Positions 56,029 to 64,000 of a stretch of DNA of 64,000 bases are shown piece by piece; positions within the stretch are counted from its first letter, which is position 1, and each line of letters opens with the position of its first letter. Below the pieces are notes generated by a model, which ran no database searches, was not told the DNA's origin, and saw only the letters and a list, made by a program, of their open reading frames with translations. This DNA comes from Anthracocystis setariae (taxonomy: Eukaryota; Basidiomycota; Ustilaginomycetes; Ustilaginales; Ustilaginaceae). The translations under genes and the position numbers were made by a program. The stretch spans positions 124,001 to 188,000 of the forward strand of contig CAKMXJ010000032.1 of NCBI GenBank assembly GCA_928724745.1, given 5' to 3'.

Positions 56029-57068
56029 TTTGGGTGTGAGTGTGAGAGTTGAGGGCTAGGAGGAGTGAGAGGAGATGTGGATGATGGACTACGATCGGTG
56101 TGGTCGAGATTTTTGCGACTCTTTATACCTTCTTGACGGCTATGTAAGTGATGTTTCAGAGCTGCCAAAAAGCTGCCAACAGCCGACAGAGAGAGAGCCC
56201 AGCACTCTACCGGAGAGGCTACAGGGGCCATATGGTGCGGTAGCATGGCGCTTGAGCCGCTTCGTGGAACCCCAGCAGCAATGACTCTAGGTGGCTGATA
56301 GACGCTAGCGCCAATTGGGCATATCGGATGGCTGTGCACCGAAACCATATCGGATGTTGACGCAGTGGTGGCATCACAGTCGTATCTGAATCTAGCGTTA
56401 TGCGAACGCTCAGGAAAGAAATTGGGACGAGTCTAGCGAGGTCAAGTGTAACAAAGGGTCTGGCTCTCTATAGCATCTAAGCGAGCTGCAGCTCGTTTAT
56501 GCGTTGCGTCAAAGGCGCGATAATGGTGGAAAACGGGGTTGGCGGTGGCGGTTGCGGTGTGCCGTTGCCAGTTGCCGTCGGCAGGATCGGGCAGAAAATA
56601 AACCTCCCTGCCAGCAACTTGCTAGCACGGTACTGTGACGTGCATGGTCTCGAGGTGGATGGAGGCCTCGCAACTGATGGCGATGATGGCACGCCGAGGA
56701 GTTTGGGCAGTCATGCAGAACAGGCAATTGATCCAGTGTTCATGTTGTGGGACTGCGGCATGGCAGAACTTGACAACGACAGCATCTGCCTCCTGTTGGG
56801 GTACAGACAGCGCGGACGCTGTTCCATATCAGAGAGGAAGATACGAATCGAAGGAGGCGCCGACAGCTAACCTTATTGCACAGGCAGTGCTGCCGATGCG
56901 CTGAAGACGGATTTGCTTTGCGGTCTTTGAGTTGAATGGTTGCCAAGTTGGCTTGTTGGACATGTCGGAGTTGAATCGAGTTCGGCCTAAAACTGTCGTT
57001 GTGACACCATTGAATTGGTTGTTGACGTTTGTTGAATACCTCATCCGCCATTGTTACCTGGCTAGTTG

Positions 57069-57338
57069 CTATATTTGAGTTACGTTGCGTTGCGCTCGGT
57101 CATTGCCATTGTACTGTAATGCCTCGTCTGGGTCGTCATCGGATTGAGAATGGATGTCGCCAGTATCCAGATAAGCGATGACAGCGGAAAGGAGTGCGCC
57201 GTAATTCTGGATGATCTTCCGGCATAAGCCAGCCGCCGCTTGGTGGAATTGATGCCGCTCGCTCGCGTTGCATCGAATGGCGTCGCTCATTGCTGACCTG
57301 AAGGTCATCACCCCTAGAATATCATTAGCCTCATCCAT
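57069..57338 (-). CDS. possible small hypothetical ORF, 89 aa
   Basis: Open frame from a true ATG. The predicted peptide begins MDEANDILGVMTFRSAMSDA, has an amphipathic helix-like middle (FHQAAAGLCRKIIQNYGALLSAVIAYLDT) and an acidic, Asn/Gln-rich tail. No domain is recognised, and codon use is less biased than in firm genes here. It could be a real small gene, an exon, or a relic. Confidence 0.18.
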   Translation of the reverse strand: MDEANDILGVMTFRSAMSDAIRCNASERHQFHQAAAGLCRKIIQNYGALLSAVIAYLDTGDIHSQSDDDPDEALQYNGNDRAQRNVTQI

Positions 57339-58623
57339 GTTTGTACGCTAGTGCACCACCGGCGTCGATATCGTCAACAATTCAGCGCCGGAGGTCCGAG
57401 TGCCGAAGATACACCATCTCCTTTGTACTGAACTGTTCATCTGCATGGTGATTTTCTTCGCCATCAGTCCGGCGAAGAACTCGTCCAGCGATATATTCGA
57501 GCCTTGCTGTCAATTGCAGTGTAACTGACATTATGCCGATGGACCAGCGTCAAACGGCTCGAGTGCCGTCACTCGACCACTCGGCGAGATGGCTTCCGAG
57601 CTTTGCATTGGATCAGACGAGCAGATCAAGGGATTGAAATGATGCACTAGATTCAGCTTGCATTTTGTGCGCCGATTATGCCGTAACCCCTTTTGACGTG
57701 CTCTACTGTAGAGCTCGGTGCTTCAGCTGCCCTCGCACATTCAGACGAAGATCTTGGCGCGGTGGCCGTGACGTGGAACCAATCAGACTCTTTGATTTGC
57801 TGTCGTTGTGGGGAAGATGAAATGTCGCTTGCGCCGTATGTTTCGGGGCATCAAGTCGAAGTTGTCCGTCATCCGTACTTCTAGCCATGCATCTCGGTTG
57901 CTAATAGTGCCTCCATTGCCGTCAAGAGCCTGTCCTTGGATTTCCAATGCATAGGAGCTGTACTGTGCGGTGCAGACAAAGCCACAGATGCTCCTGAGAG
58001 GTTGTGCGTAGAGCGCGTTCTGGTTGGGAACTAGATCTACTCCTCTGCCAGGATGGTTCTGATGTTCGATTCGTCGGTCGACGGGGTCAAGGGTCAATCT
58101 TGAAAGACGCCAACAACGCCAGGCAAAATGTCACCGCGGATCAAGTTGCGGCTTTCAAGCTTGGTCTTCCGATCAGATGACAGGCAACCATGAATTCCAA
58201 GCAACCCAAGCACGAATCAGAAATCCTTCCGCTTTTCCTGGCATGAAACCCAATTCCGCCGGGCTTGATTGCGTCCACTCTGTTTCACTCTTCATCAACA
58301 ATAATGCAATATCCATTCGTTAGCCACATGTTGTGCTCTTCAAGCTGTTGCTGTTGCAGATCCCATCACTATCAGTGCGAAACAAGCTCAGGAGCATGAT
58401 CGCATCTCCTGTAGCCAACATCACTCTTCTGTGCCGGAGATTGAAGCCGACGGGCAGGGAAATTATTTCCGTGTGTGGCGTGAGACCGCGCTTGAACGTC
58501 TTCCGCCGGGCTCTGAAGCTCGATCGCATCCAACGCACTCCATCGCCATAGCCAAACCTTATCATATGCACCAAGCTTTGCAGCAGTGGAGAAACATCCC
58601 AAGTTAGGAAAGTCGATGATGGG

Positions 58624-58647
58624 AGCGCAGCGCAGCGCAGCGCAGCA
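58624..58647. repeat. (GCAGC)n pentanucleotide repeat
   Basis: Four to five tandem GCAGC units in non-coding DNA. Confidence 0.85.
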
Positions 58648-59540
58648 TAGCCGAGCTAAGCGTACGAAAAACGACGCTAAAATTGCGAAACTGCGCTAAG
58701 CGAGCCCGAGAAAAGCCCATCACTGTTTTGGTTGCGACCACATTAACATACTGAAGACCTATGCATTCTCCGAGTTGCGGTCCACACACACGCGCGCTCA
58801 CCATGGCCCTCCATCGGACCAGTCCGAGGCTCGTGAGAAGTGTATGCTCCATGGCCAACTTTGTTTGTCATCGGAGGTACCCAAAGGGAATGTGACGAGT
58901 GCTGTCGTGAGCATATCAACATCACAATTGCAAAAAAATTCAAATCCAGCGAGGAAGAGGAGGTGGTGTGACGGCTCTCCAACCCATTCCTTTCGCTTAG
59001 CTCACCTAGACTCTCACGAACTGGCTCGGATCCAGCGAGGGTGGCTAAGCGTGAGAGGCCGCGGCAAAGTACAGAACAGTACAGCACAGGTAGTGATAAG
59101 CTCTCGCCTATTGCGCACAGCGGGCGATCTTCCGCTCTCCGAAGAGGCTTCTATGAGTGCAAGCTTTCCACCATTAAAATGACGGTCTTGTTAGATAACT
59201 GCGGCAACGGAAGAGAGAGTCAAAGGAGATGTCTTGACCCATGTATCGGCATATCCTCATCCGCTGTCGCTTAACCTCGATGCACGAAGCTGATCATTGC
59301 TCCTTCCACGCTACAACCATACAGTATTCAAACAACCCTTGGTTTCAGTTGTACCAATCATGCTCCTCTGATCATCGATTCAAGCGGCTCGACGCACGAC
59401 TTGGTGTGCATTGCCGGATCGCGCTATTCTGCTAGGCTCAGGCTGAGATGCAGCGGACAACGGGAATCACTACAATGCTGAGATCAAGCTTTGTGGAAAC
59501 TTTGGTTTAGATTGCAAAGCAAGCTCGTCGAGTGAGCCAA

Positions 59541-60241
59541 TCAGAGGTTGGACTTGACAGCGGCGATGCACTCGATCTCGACACCGACATCCTTGGGAAG
59601 GCGGGCGACCTCGACGGCCGAGCGCGCTGGCTTGTAAGGAGCGAAGCGCTGGAAGAATGCAGTCGAAAGATTGACAGGTTCAAGCGTCAGTCTACTATGC
59701 ACACCGATGTGGTATTGCTCTCAGCGCCATTGTTCTTACCTTCTCGTAAACAGCCTATCTCCAAAACACAGCACATCATAACGAGAACCGGTGAAACTCG
59801 GTCAGTGCATCTGCTCGCTCTCTTCTCACTTGTGATCCTACCTCGACTTACGTTGATCTTTTCAAAGTTGTTCATGTCCTTCATGAAGATGGTGCACTTG
59901 AGCACATGCGAGGGCTCCGAACCAGCCGCCTTGACCACAGCGAACAGGTTGTCCAAAGCCTGGTTGGTCTGCTCCTCGATCCCGCCCTCCACCATCTTCA
60001 TCTGCGGCGTGAAGGGGATGCAGCCCGAGACGTAAGCAACACCGTTGTGAACAACAGCTTGCGAGTACGGAGCAACCGCGCCGGGCGCCTCGGTGGTGTG
60101 AATGACCTTGTACGGTGTCGACATTTTGGTTGCTACCGATGGCGTGGTCGAAACGAAGCGTGCAGGCGTTGCAGTCAGTGACGGAATCACGCGAGAGATA
60201 GGCGTTCGAACCACTCGAGCAGATTGTGACAGGGAAAACAT
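59541..60241 (-). CDS. MMF1: RidA/YjgF family protein (Mmf1-like), three exons with 15-nt microexon
   Basis: Enamine/imine deaminase that removes reactive 2-aminoacrylate-type intermediates. Exon 1 is 59852-60241 (130 codons), exon 2 is 59740-59754 (15 nt, encoding AVYEK) and exon 3 is 59541-59648 (35 codons plus TGA). Donors are GTAAGT and GTAAGA, acceptors TAG and CAG, and all junctions are phase 0. The joined protein is 170 aa. Family motifs: [20 protein letters not shown], then [38 protein letters not shown], then [23 protein letters not shown], with the substrate-binding Arg in PARS. Exon 2 supplies exactly the residues missing between FEKIN and [10 protein letters not shown]. The first 39 residues look like a mitochondrial presequence, and Met40 (MSTPYKV) could start a cytosolic form. 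An upstream GTG start is not used. Confidence 0.93.
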
Positions 60242-61591
60242 GGCGGTGGGTGACGAGGACGGGGCGACCACTTACTACTGCGCGAACAAGGTGAGTCCAA
60301 GTTGATAGTCGGAGGAAAGTGTTGGACGGAGCATGCTTGGCCGTCGAGCCTGACTCGAGAAGAAAGCGCCCGAAAATGTTGTCAACGCTATGCGCACGGT
60401 TCATTTTTTTTCTCCGCAAAAATCAGGATGACCCCGAAGCTCTTGATTTCATTCTTTGCATTATCGACGCCCAACTTGCAACACCGAATCTGGGTCGCCA
60501 GCGCTTAGCGAATGGTCATTGTGATACGCCGTAAGGTCTTGTGATGGCACGATATCGCAGTAGCCTTACCGGCAATGGAACGATGGCACGCGGATCGGCT
60601 CTGAGCGAATAGGCGTTGACGGTCGAGACGGATTTCGTGGGCAGACACCAAGCTAGGTCCGAGTGAACACCGCAAGGGTCCGACTTCGATGGCATCAAGA
60701 AGACAATGGAATGGAGGCCTCATGCTGTGTAATGGACTGTCCGCAGAGAGTTTAGCGGCATATTGAGCGGAAAGGGAAAGGAACGTTGTCGAGCAAAGCC
60801 ACTGAAAGGGTCGAGCTTGCCAGCATCACCACAGGCTTTGCTTGCTTTGCGAGCACAGTGCTAGCCGACGGGACGACTTGTCCGCACTTCTTCTTGTTCA
60901 AGCGCTGCAACTCTGTGTCATGATGCGTCCGAGAAAAGGCGGAGGATCGACTTCCGCAACTCGACGCTAACTCTTCTCGGATAGGCTACTGCACACGGTA
61001 CTGTAATTCGGCTGTGTTGGATAGAGGGCGTTCCTGGGTATAGCTGCTTTGCCGATTTTGCTGTCTCTGACATGGAGATACCATCAAAGCAAAGTGGAAT
61101 GGCGACATCTCTGGCAAATCACAGCTCGATTTGATACGAGGATAGCAAGAAGCTACTAAACTGGACGGACAGATGGGGATTGCCGAACCGGATCAAGTCT
61201 CTCCGCAGGTCAAGCTTGTTATCAGTTGAGATTTTCACGGTCACGGGCGATTGCGTGAGCTCTTCCTGGCCAATGACAACTTCTCTTGTCGCTTCCATCC
61301 ACAGCGACAGATCCGTTGAGTCCCTCGACGGGCCCAGGTGGCATCGTCGAGTCTCGTCGAGGATCGGTTTCGATGTCGACAGATCGGGGGATATCGGTGA
61401 ATCCATCGAAAGGTGTTGGTGTCGAAAGAGCAAATCCAGGGTCCAACCAAATCTTCGCGTCCTTGCTTGGCTTGGACCCTTGGTTTGCTTCCACAAACAC
61501 GTTGCCTCTGTGCCCAAGACATCGTCAATCACCTCGGCAGCCTCTCCCGTCCTTTCCACACTCATTAGGCCCGCCGATTGACCAACCGGCA
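60242..61591. promoter_or_regulatory. divergent intergenic region, RidA / SET gene
   Basis: This 1.35-kb region lies between two divergent starts. The SET frame extends open upstream to 61286, but those 102 codons have no domain. A TACTGTA copy is at 60999-61005. No other gene recognised. Confidence 0.45.
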
Positions 61592-63454
61592 ATGAGGTCG
61601 GAAGCAACCAGCCTCAGATCCTCGAAGCGACGTCGGACGAGCTCACCGCATCTGTCCGCCCCATCATCCTGCGCTTCGTCGTCCAGCTCCAGCTCGTCCA
61701 CTCCCGCCACCTCGAATTTCACTCCACCTCCCAAGTCCAAATCTCAACCACCAGCAAGACTCACGCGCTTCCTCTCATGGTGTCGCTCCAAGGGCATCAC
61801 CATCGATCCGCGTCTGGACCTGCGTTACAGCGGCGATTCTTTGTCCTGGTCCATCTCGTGCCATGCTGCCTCCGACATCGCCGCCGATCAAATTCTCGCC
61901 ACCATCCCCAAAACTGCCGTCCTGTCTCGCCGCACCTCGGCGCTCGCCCCTTACCTCAAGGGTGAGTGGCTTTCGGATGATCCGCAAACCGTCGGACTGG
62001 AACTTTCGCTGTGCCTGCTCTACGAACGCTGTCTGGGCTCCTCGTCCGCGTTTGCGCCGTTTATCGAGATCCTACCGCGTCTGCCCGTGTCTTTACCGTT
62101 CCTCCTTCCCGCGACGTCCGTCCCGTCGCTCTGGCTGAAAGGTACCGAAGCTGCCCGCATCAACGACCGCGCAACCTACGCGCACAACGACCCATCCTGG
62201 CTCTGGGACCACCAGTACGGCATGTCACGCGCCAAAGCGCTCGACTACTTCACTGACATCGGCATCCCGCTGCTTGAACGCACCGCGCTGTTCGACAGCA
62301 CGCAGAAGCAGCACCTTGACGCGCTCGATGAGGCGTTCTTGAGAGCATACACCGTGGTCAGCTCGCGCGACTTTATCATCGATACCTACCACGGTGTCGG
62401 GCTGGTTCCCGTGGCGGACCTGTTCAACCATGCTGAAACTCACACGGTGCAGTTCGAGAGCGACCAGGAGGTTTGCGAGCTCTGCGGAACGCCATTGATC
62501 ACGGGACATGACGAGCAGATGTGTAGCTTCGAGGTTGGATTGAGTTTCGAGTCTGCGTCTGATGCTGATCTGTCGGGGGTGGACAGGGTTGATGAGGGAG
62601 GAGACGAGGGGGATGAGGTGGAGGTGGAAGATACGCTCGATATGCGTACGCTTGTCGACCACGCTGCAGGTGACGAGATTTACAACACATACGGTGCCCT
62701 CCCGAACGCGCTCCTACTCACACGGTATGGCTTCTGTTTGGATACCGAGACGGATTTTGAGCGGTTCACCATCGACCTGCGCTTCCCACACGAGCGCAAG
62801 CAGTTCTTGTCCGCGTTCGATTCAATTGCCTCCGCCGAAATTGCGCTTGATCAAGTGTTTCAATGGCTTGCTTCTTCTTTGCCCAACGACACCGACGAGA
62901 AGGAGGGGGAGCGGGGGAGGGTGGAGCGCGATGGGAATGACCTTCTTTACCGTTTGGACGGTATGGTTGAATCAAATGCTTGGATTAACGACAACTTTGC
63001 CGCGCTTTACTCCAAGGATCACAACGATGATCAAGACCTCGTCGATCGAGATACGATCCATCCGCTCTTCATCGATGCTACAGGTCGAATCAGTCGCACC
63101 CTCTTCACCCTAATCTACCTCATTCACCATCACATCCTCCTAATCCCCTCCCAACACACTTCCCTTTACCCCCCCACCACCCTCCTCTCCTCCCTCACCC
63201 CATCACACAATACCGTCCAAAAATCAATCCACACCCTCCAATCCCTCCTCATCCACCAACTTAACAACACACACATCGCACACCACCTCGAACCAGCCCT
63301 CACCCTCCTCCAAACCCTACCACCCCACAACACTATTACGCACGCCTCCATCCACCATGCATACCAACAACACGCCGCTTACACCGCCTCCCTCGCCTCC
63401 CTCCCTCTCTCTGTCTCACACACCCACACCCACACCCACAGCGCACAACTGTAA
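61592..63454 (+). CDS. SET-domain lysine methyltransferase, SETD6/Rkm-like
   Basis: Protein lysine methyltransferase of the Rubisco-LSMT/SETD6/Rkm group, 620 aa. After a disordered Ser/Pro-rich start (about 1-50), FLSWCRSKGITIDPRLDLRYSGDSLSW opens the SET region. A long insert (iSET) follows, then DTYHGVGLVPVADLFNHAE with the SAM-binding NH. Next come AAGDEIYNTYGALPNALLLTRYGF, with the Tyr of the active channel, and the substrate-binding domain. An acidic insertion sits between those motifs and is preceded by a cysteine cluster, CELCGTPL...DEQMC. The C-terminus is unusually rich in His, Thr and Leu and ends in HTHTHTHS. I start at 61592 because the frame upstream (to 61286) shows no conserved feature. 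Targets in this group include ribosomal proteins and translation factors. Confidence 0.88.
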   Translation: MRSEATSLRSSKRRRTSSPHLSAPSSCASSSSSSSSTPATSNFTPPPKSKSQPPARLTRFLSWCRSKGITIDPRLDLRYSGDSLSWSISCHAASDIAADQILATIPKTAVLSRRTSALAPYLKGEWLSDDPQTVGLELSLCLLYERCLGSSSAFAPFIEILPRLPVSLPFLLPATSVPSLWLKGTEAARINDRATYAHNDPSWLWDHQYGMSRAKALDYFTDIGIPLLERTALFDSTQKQHLDALDEAFLRAYTVVSSRDFIIDTYHGVGLVPVADLFNHAETHTVQFESDQEVCELCGTPLITGHDEQMCSFEVGLSFESASDADLSGVDRVDEGGDEGDEVEVEDTLDMRTLVDHAAGDEIYNTYGALPNALLLTRYGFCLDTETDFERFTIDLRFPHERKQFLSAFDSIASAEIALDQVFQWLASSLPNDTDEKEGERGRVERDGNDLLYRLDGMVESNAWINDNFAALYSKDHNDDQDLVDRDTIHPLFIDATGRISRTLFTLIYLIHHHILLIPSQHTSLYPPTTLLSSLTPSHNTVQKSIHTLQSLLIHQLNNTHIAHHLEPALTLLQTLPPHNTITHASIHHAYQQHAAYTASLASLPLSVSHTHTHTHSAQL

Positions 63455-63511
63455 TTAAACCTTGCCCCCATGCATCAAATTTAAACCTAAAAACCCCGCT
63501 GCTTGGTTACA

Positions 63512-64000
63512 TCAAAACGTCTGCCATCCACCCTGATCCATCGCTGCGTCGATCTTTCTAGCCACGATATTCGCCACACCATGCGCCCAGATCTGCTTGC
63601 GTAACTCATCGTACCTCTGCTGATGCAGCTTCTGCGGCCTCCCCTTCCTAAGCCCTACGTCGATCTCTCCATGACTGTCCAGGTACGGACTAAGAAAGTG
63701 GAACGTACCGTTACCCTGGTACAGCAGCAGAACCAGATTGCTTTTCATCTTAAAGTAGACGCCCACCGCACCGCCACAAACATCCATGTGCTGGTTACAC
63801 TCGCCCTTCTCGCCATCCTCCTCGCTCTGGCAGCAAAACGATTGCAAACACACCACGTCGCCACACAGCAAACACAGCGCCGGCTCCGACGGCACCGAGC
63901 CACACTTTCGGCACGTTCTCCTCCTCGTATCCTGCAGCATCGTCGCCAGATCTTCAGGCAGACGCGCGAGCTCGTAGATGTGCGGGTGTTCCAGCAGCAA
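63512..64000 (-). CDS. UBR1: UBR1-type N-recognin E3 ligase, C-terminal end (partial)
   Basis: Only the last 162 residues or so lie in the window; the frame runs off the right edge, so the start is missing. The segment matches the C-terminal cap of Ubr1-family E3 ubiquitin ligases, which recognise N-degrons. It is cysteine/histidine-rich: CRKCGSVPSEPALCLLCGDVVC, then ECNQHMDVCGGAVGVYF. The conserved ending follows: GTFHFLSPYLDSHGEIDVGLRKGRPQKLHQQRYDELRKQIWAHGVANIVARKID. The final residues QGGWQTF* are near the family's end. The first Met visible here is internal. It converges on the SET gene with 57 bases between stops. Confidence 0.92.
   Translation of the reverse strand: MLLEHPHIYELARLPEDLATMLQDTRRRTCRKCGSVPSEPALCLLCGDVVCLQSFCCQSEEDGEKGECNQHMDVCGGAVGVYFKMKSNLVLLLYQGNGTFHFLSPYLDSHGEIDVGLRKGRPQKLHQQRYDELRKQIWAHGVANIVARKIDAAMDQGGWQTF

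Larger units (their letters stand above)
56029..59540. other. 3.5-kb intergenic region, no firm gene
   Basis: The largest gap in the window. It contains the protease promoter (about 56029-56480), TACTGTA copies at 57112-57118, 57704-57710 and TACAGTA at 59320-59326, a (GCAGC)n tract at 58624-58647, and small minus-strand frames at 57069-57338 and 57783-58097 that look somewhat protein-like but match nothing I know. An AGTACAGAACAGTACAG phrase is at 59069-59085. Multi-exon genes or decayed genes cannot be excluded. Confidence 0.4.

Noticed and set aside
56451..56459. ACAAAGGG-like pheromone-response element upstream of the protease
   Set aside because: Single copy, last base differs from the ACAAAGGGA consensus, and there is no other evidence of mating control.

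Overview
This is a nuclear chromosome segment from a basidiomycete fungus, most likely a smut (Ustilaginaceae: Ustilago, Sporisorium or Pseudozyma-like). The evidence is mostly intronless, GC-rich genes, a few short introns (about 60-100 nt, GTAAG donors), intron-bearing nuclear tRNA genes, and intergenic DNA with homopolymers and microsatellites. There is no sign of a bacterial replicon, phage, CRISPR array or intact transposon. Genus assignment is an inference from protein style and gene structure, not from a database search.

Layout, left to right. 0.8-14 kb: two large Zn2Cys6 transcription factors flank a spliceosomal-type DnaJ protein (DNAJC8/Spf31-like), a RING-H2 membrane protein and a mitochondrial-type iron-sulfur L-serine dehydratase. 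15.6-20 kb: a SidF/SidL-type hydroxyornithine acyltransferase (siderophore synthesis) is divergent from an MDR quinone oxidoreductase, which converges on an Old Yellow Enzyme. 20.7-23.3 kb: three predicted mitochondrial proteins in a row, RRG7, a TPR protein and a two-exon COX20. 23.9-31 kb: a SUR7/PalI membrane protein, an RCR-type single-pass protein and D-arabinono-1,4-lactone oxidase. 32-36.4 kb: an O-methyltransferase, a three-exon type II 3-dehydroquinase and a secreted cysteine-containing protein of unknown function, all on the minus strand. 36.7-45 kb: an EI24-type membrane protein, tRNA-Lys(CTT), an amino-acid transporter and a two-exon RCF1. 45-56 kb: a regulator-like protein whose 3' end is partly duplicated, a DAL5-type MFS permease, a mercaptopyruvate sulfurtransferase, tRNA-Gly(GCC) and a secreted pepsin-type protease. 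59.5-64 kb: a RidA/Mmf1 protein with a 15-nt microexon, a SETD6/Rkm-like methyltransferase, and the C-terminal end of a UBR1-type N-recognin cut by the window edge.

Most genes are independent housekeeping, transport or regulatory genes. The groupings that may mean something are the mitochondrial block (RRG7-TPR-COX20), the acyltransferase/MDR/OYE group, and the O-methyltransferase/dehydroquinase/secreted-protein group. Respiratory-chain assembly is represented twice (COX20, RCF1). Several translations commonly drawn for this region begin at GTG or TTG; I moved those starts to the first ATG (DnaJ, RING, COX20, EI24, RidA). I reconstructed four spliced genes or tRNAs whose exons are too short or too split to stand out as ORFs.

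I did not find an obvious new multi-gene system. The most interesting leads are a repeated TACTGTA/TACAGTA 7-mer that I noticed only in non-coding DNA, the stand-alone dehydroquinase next to an O-methyltransferase, an orphan secreted protein, the 15-nt microexon, and a 106-bp-period duplication of a gene's 3' end.
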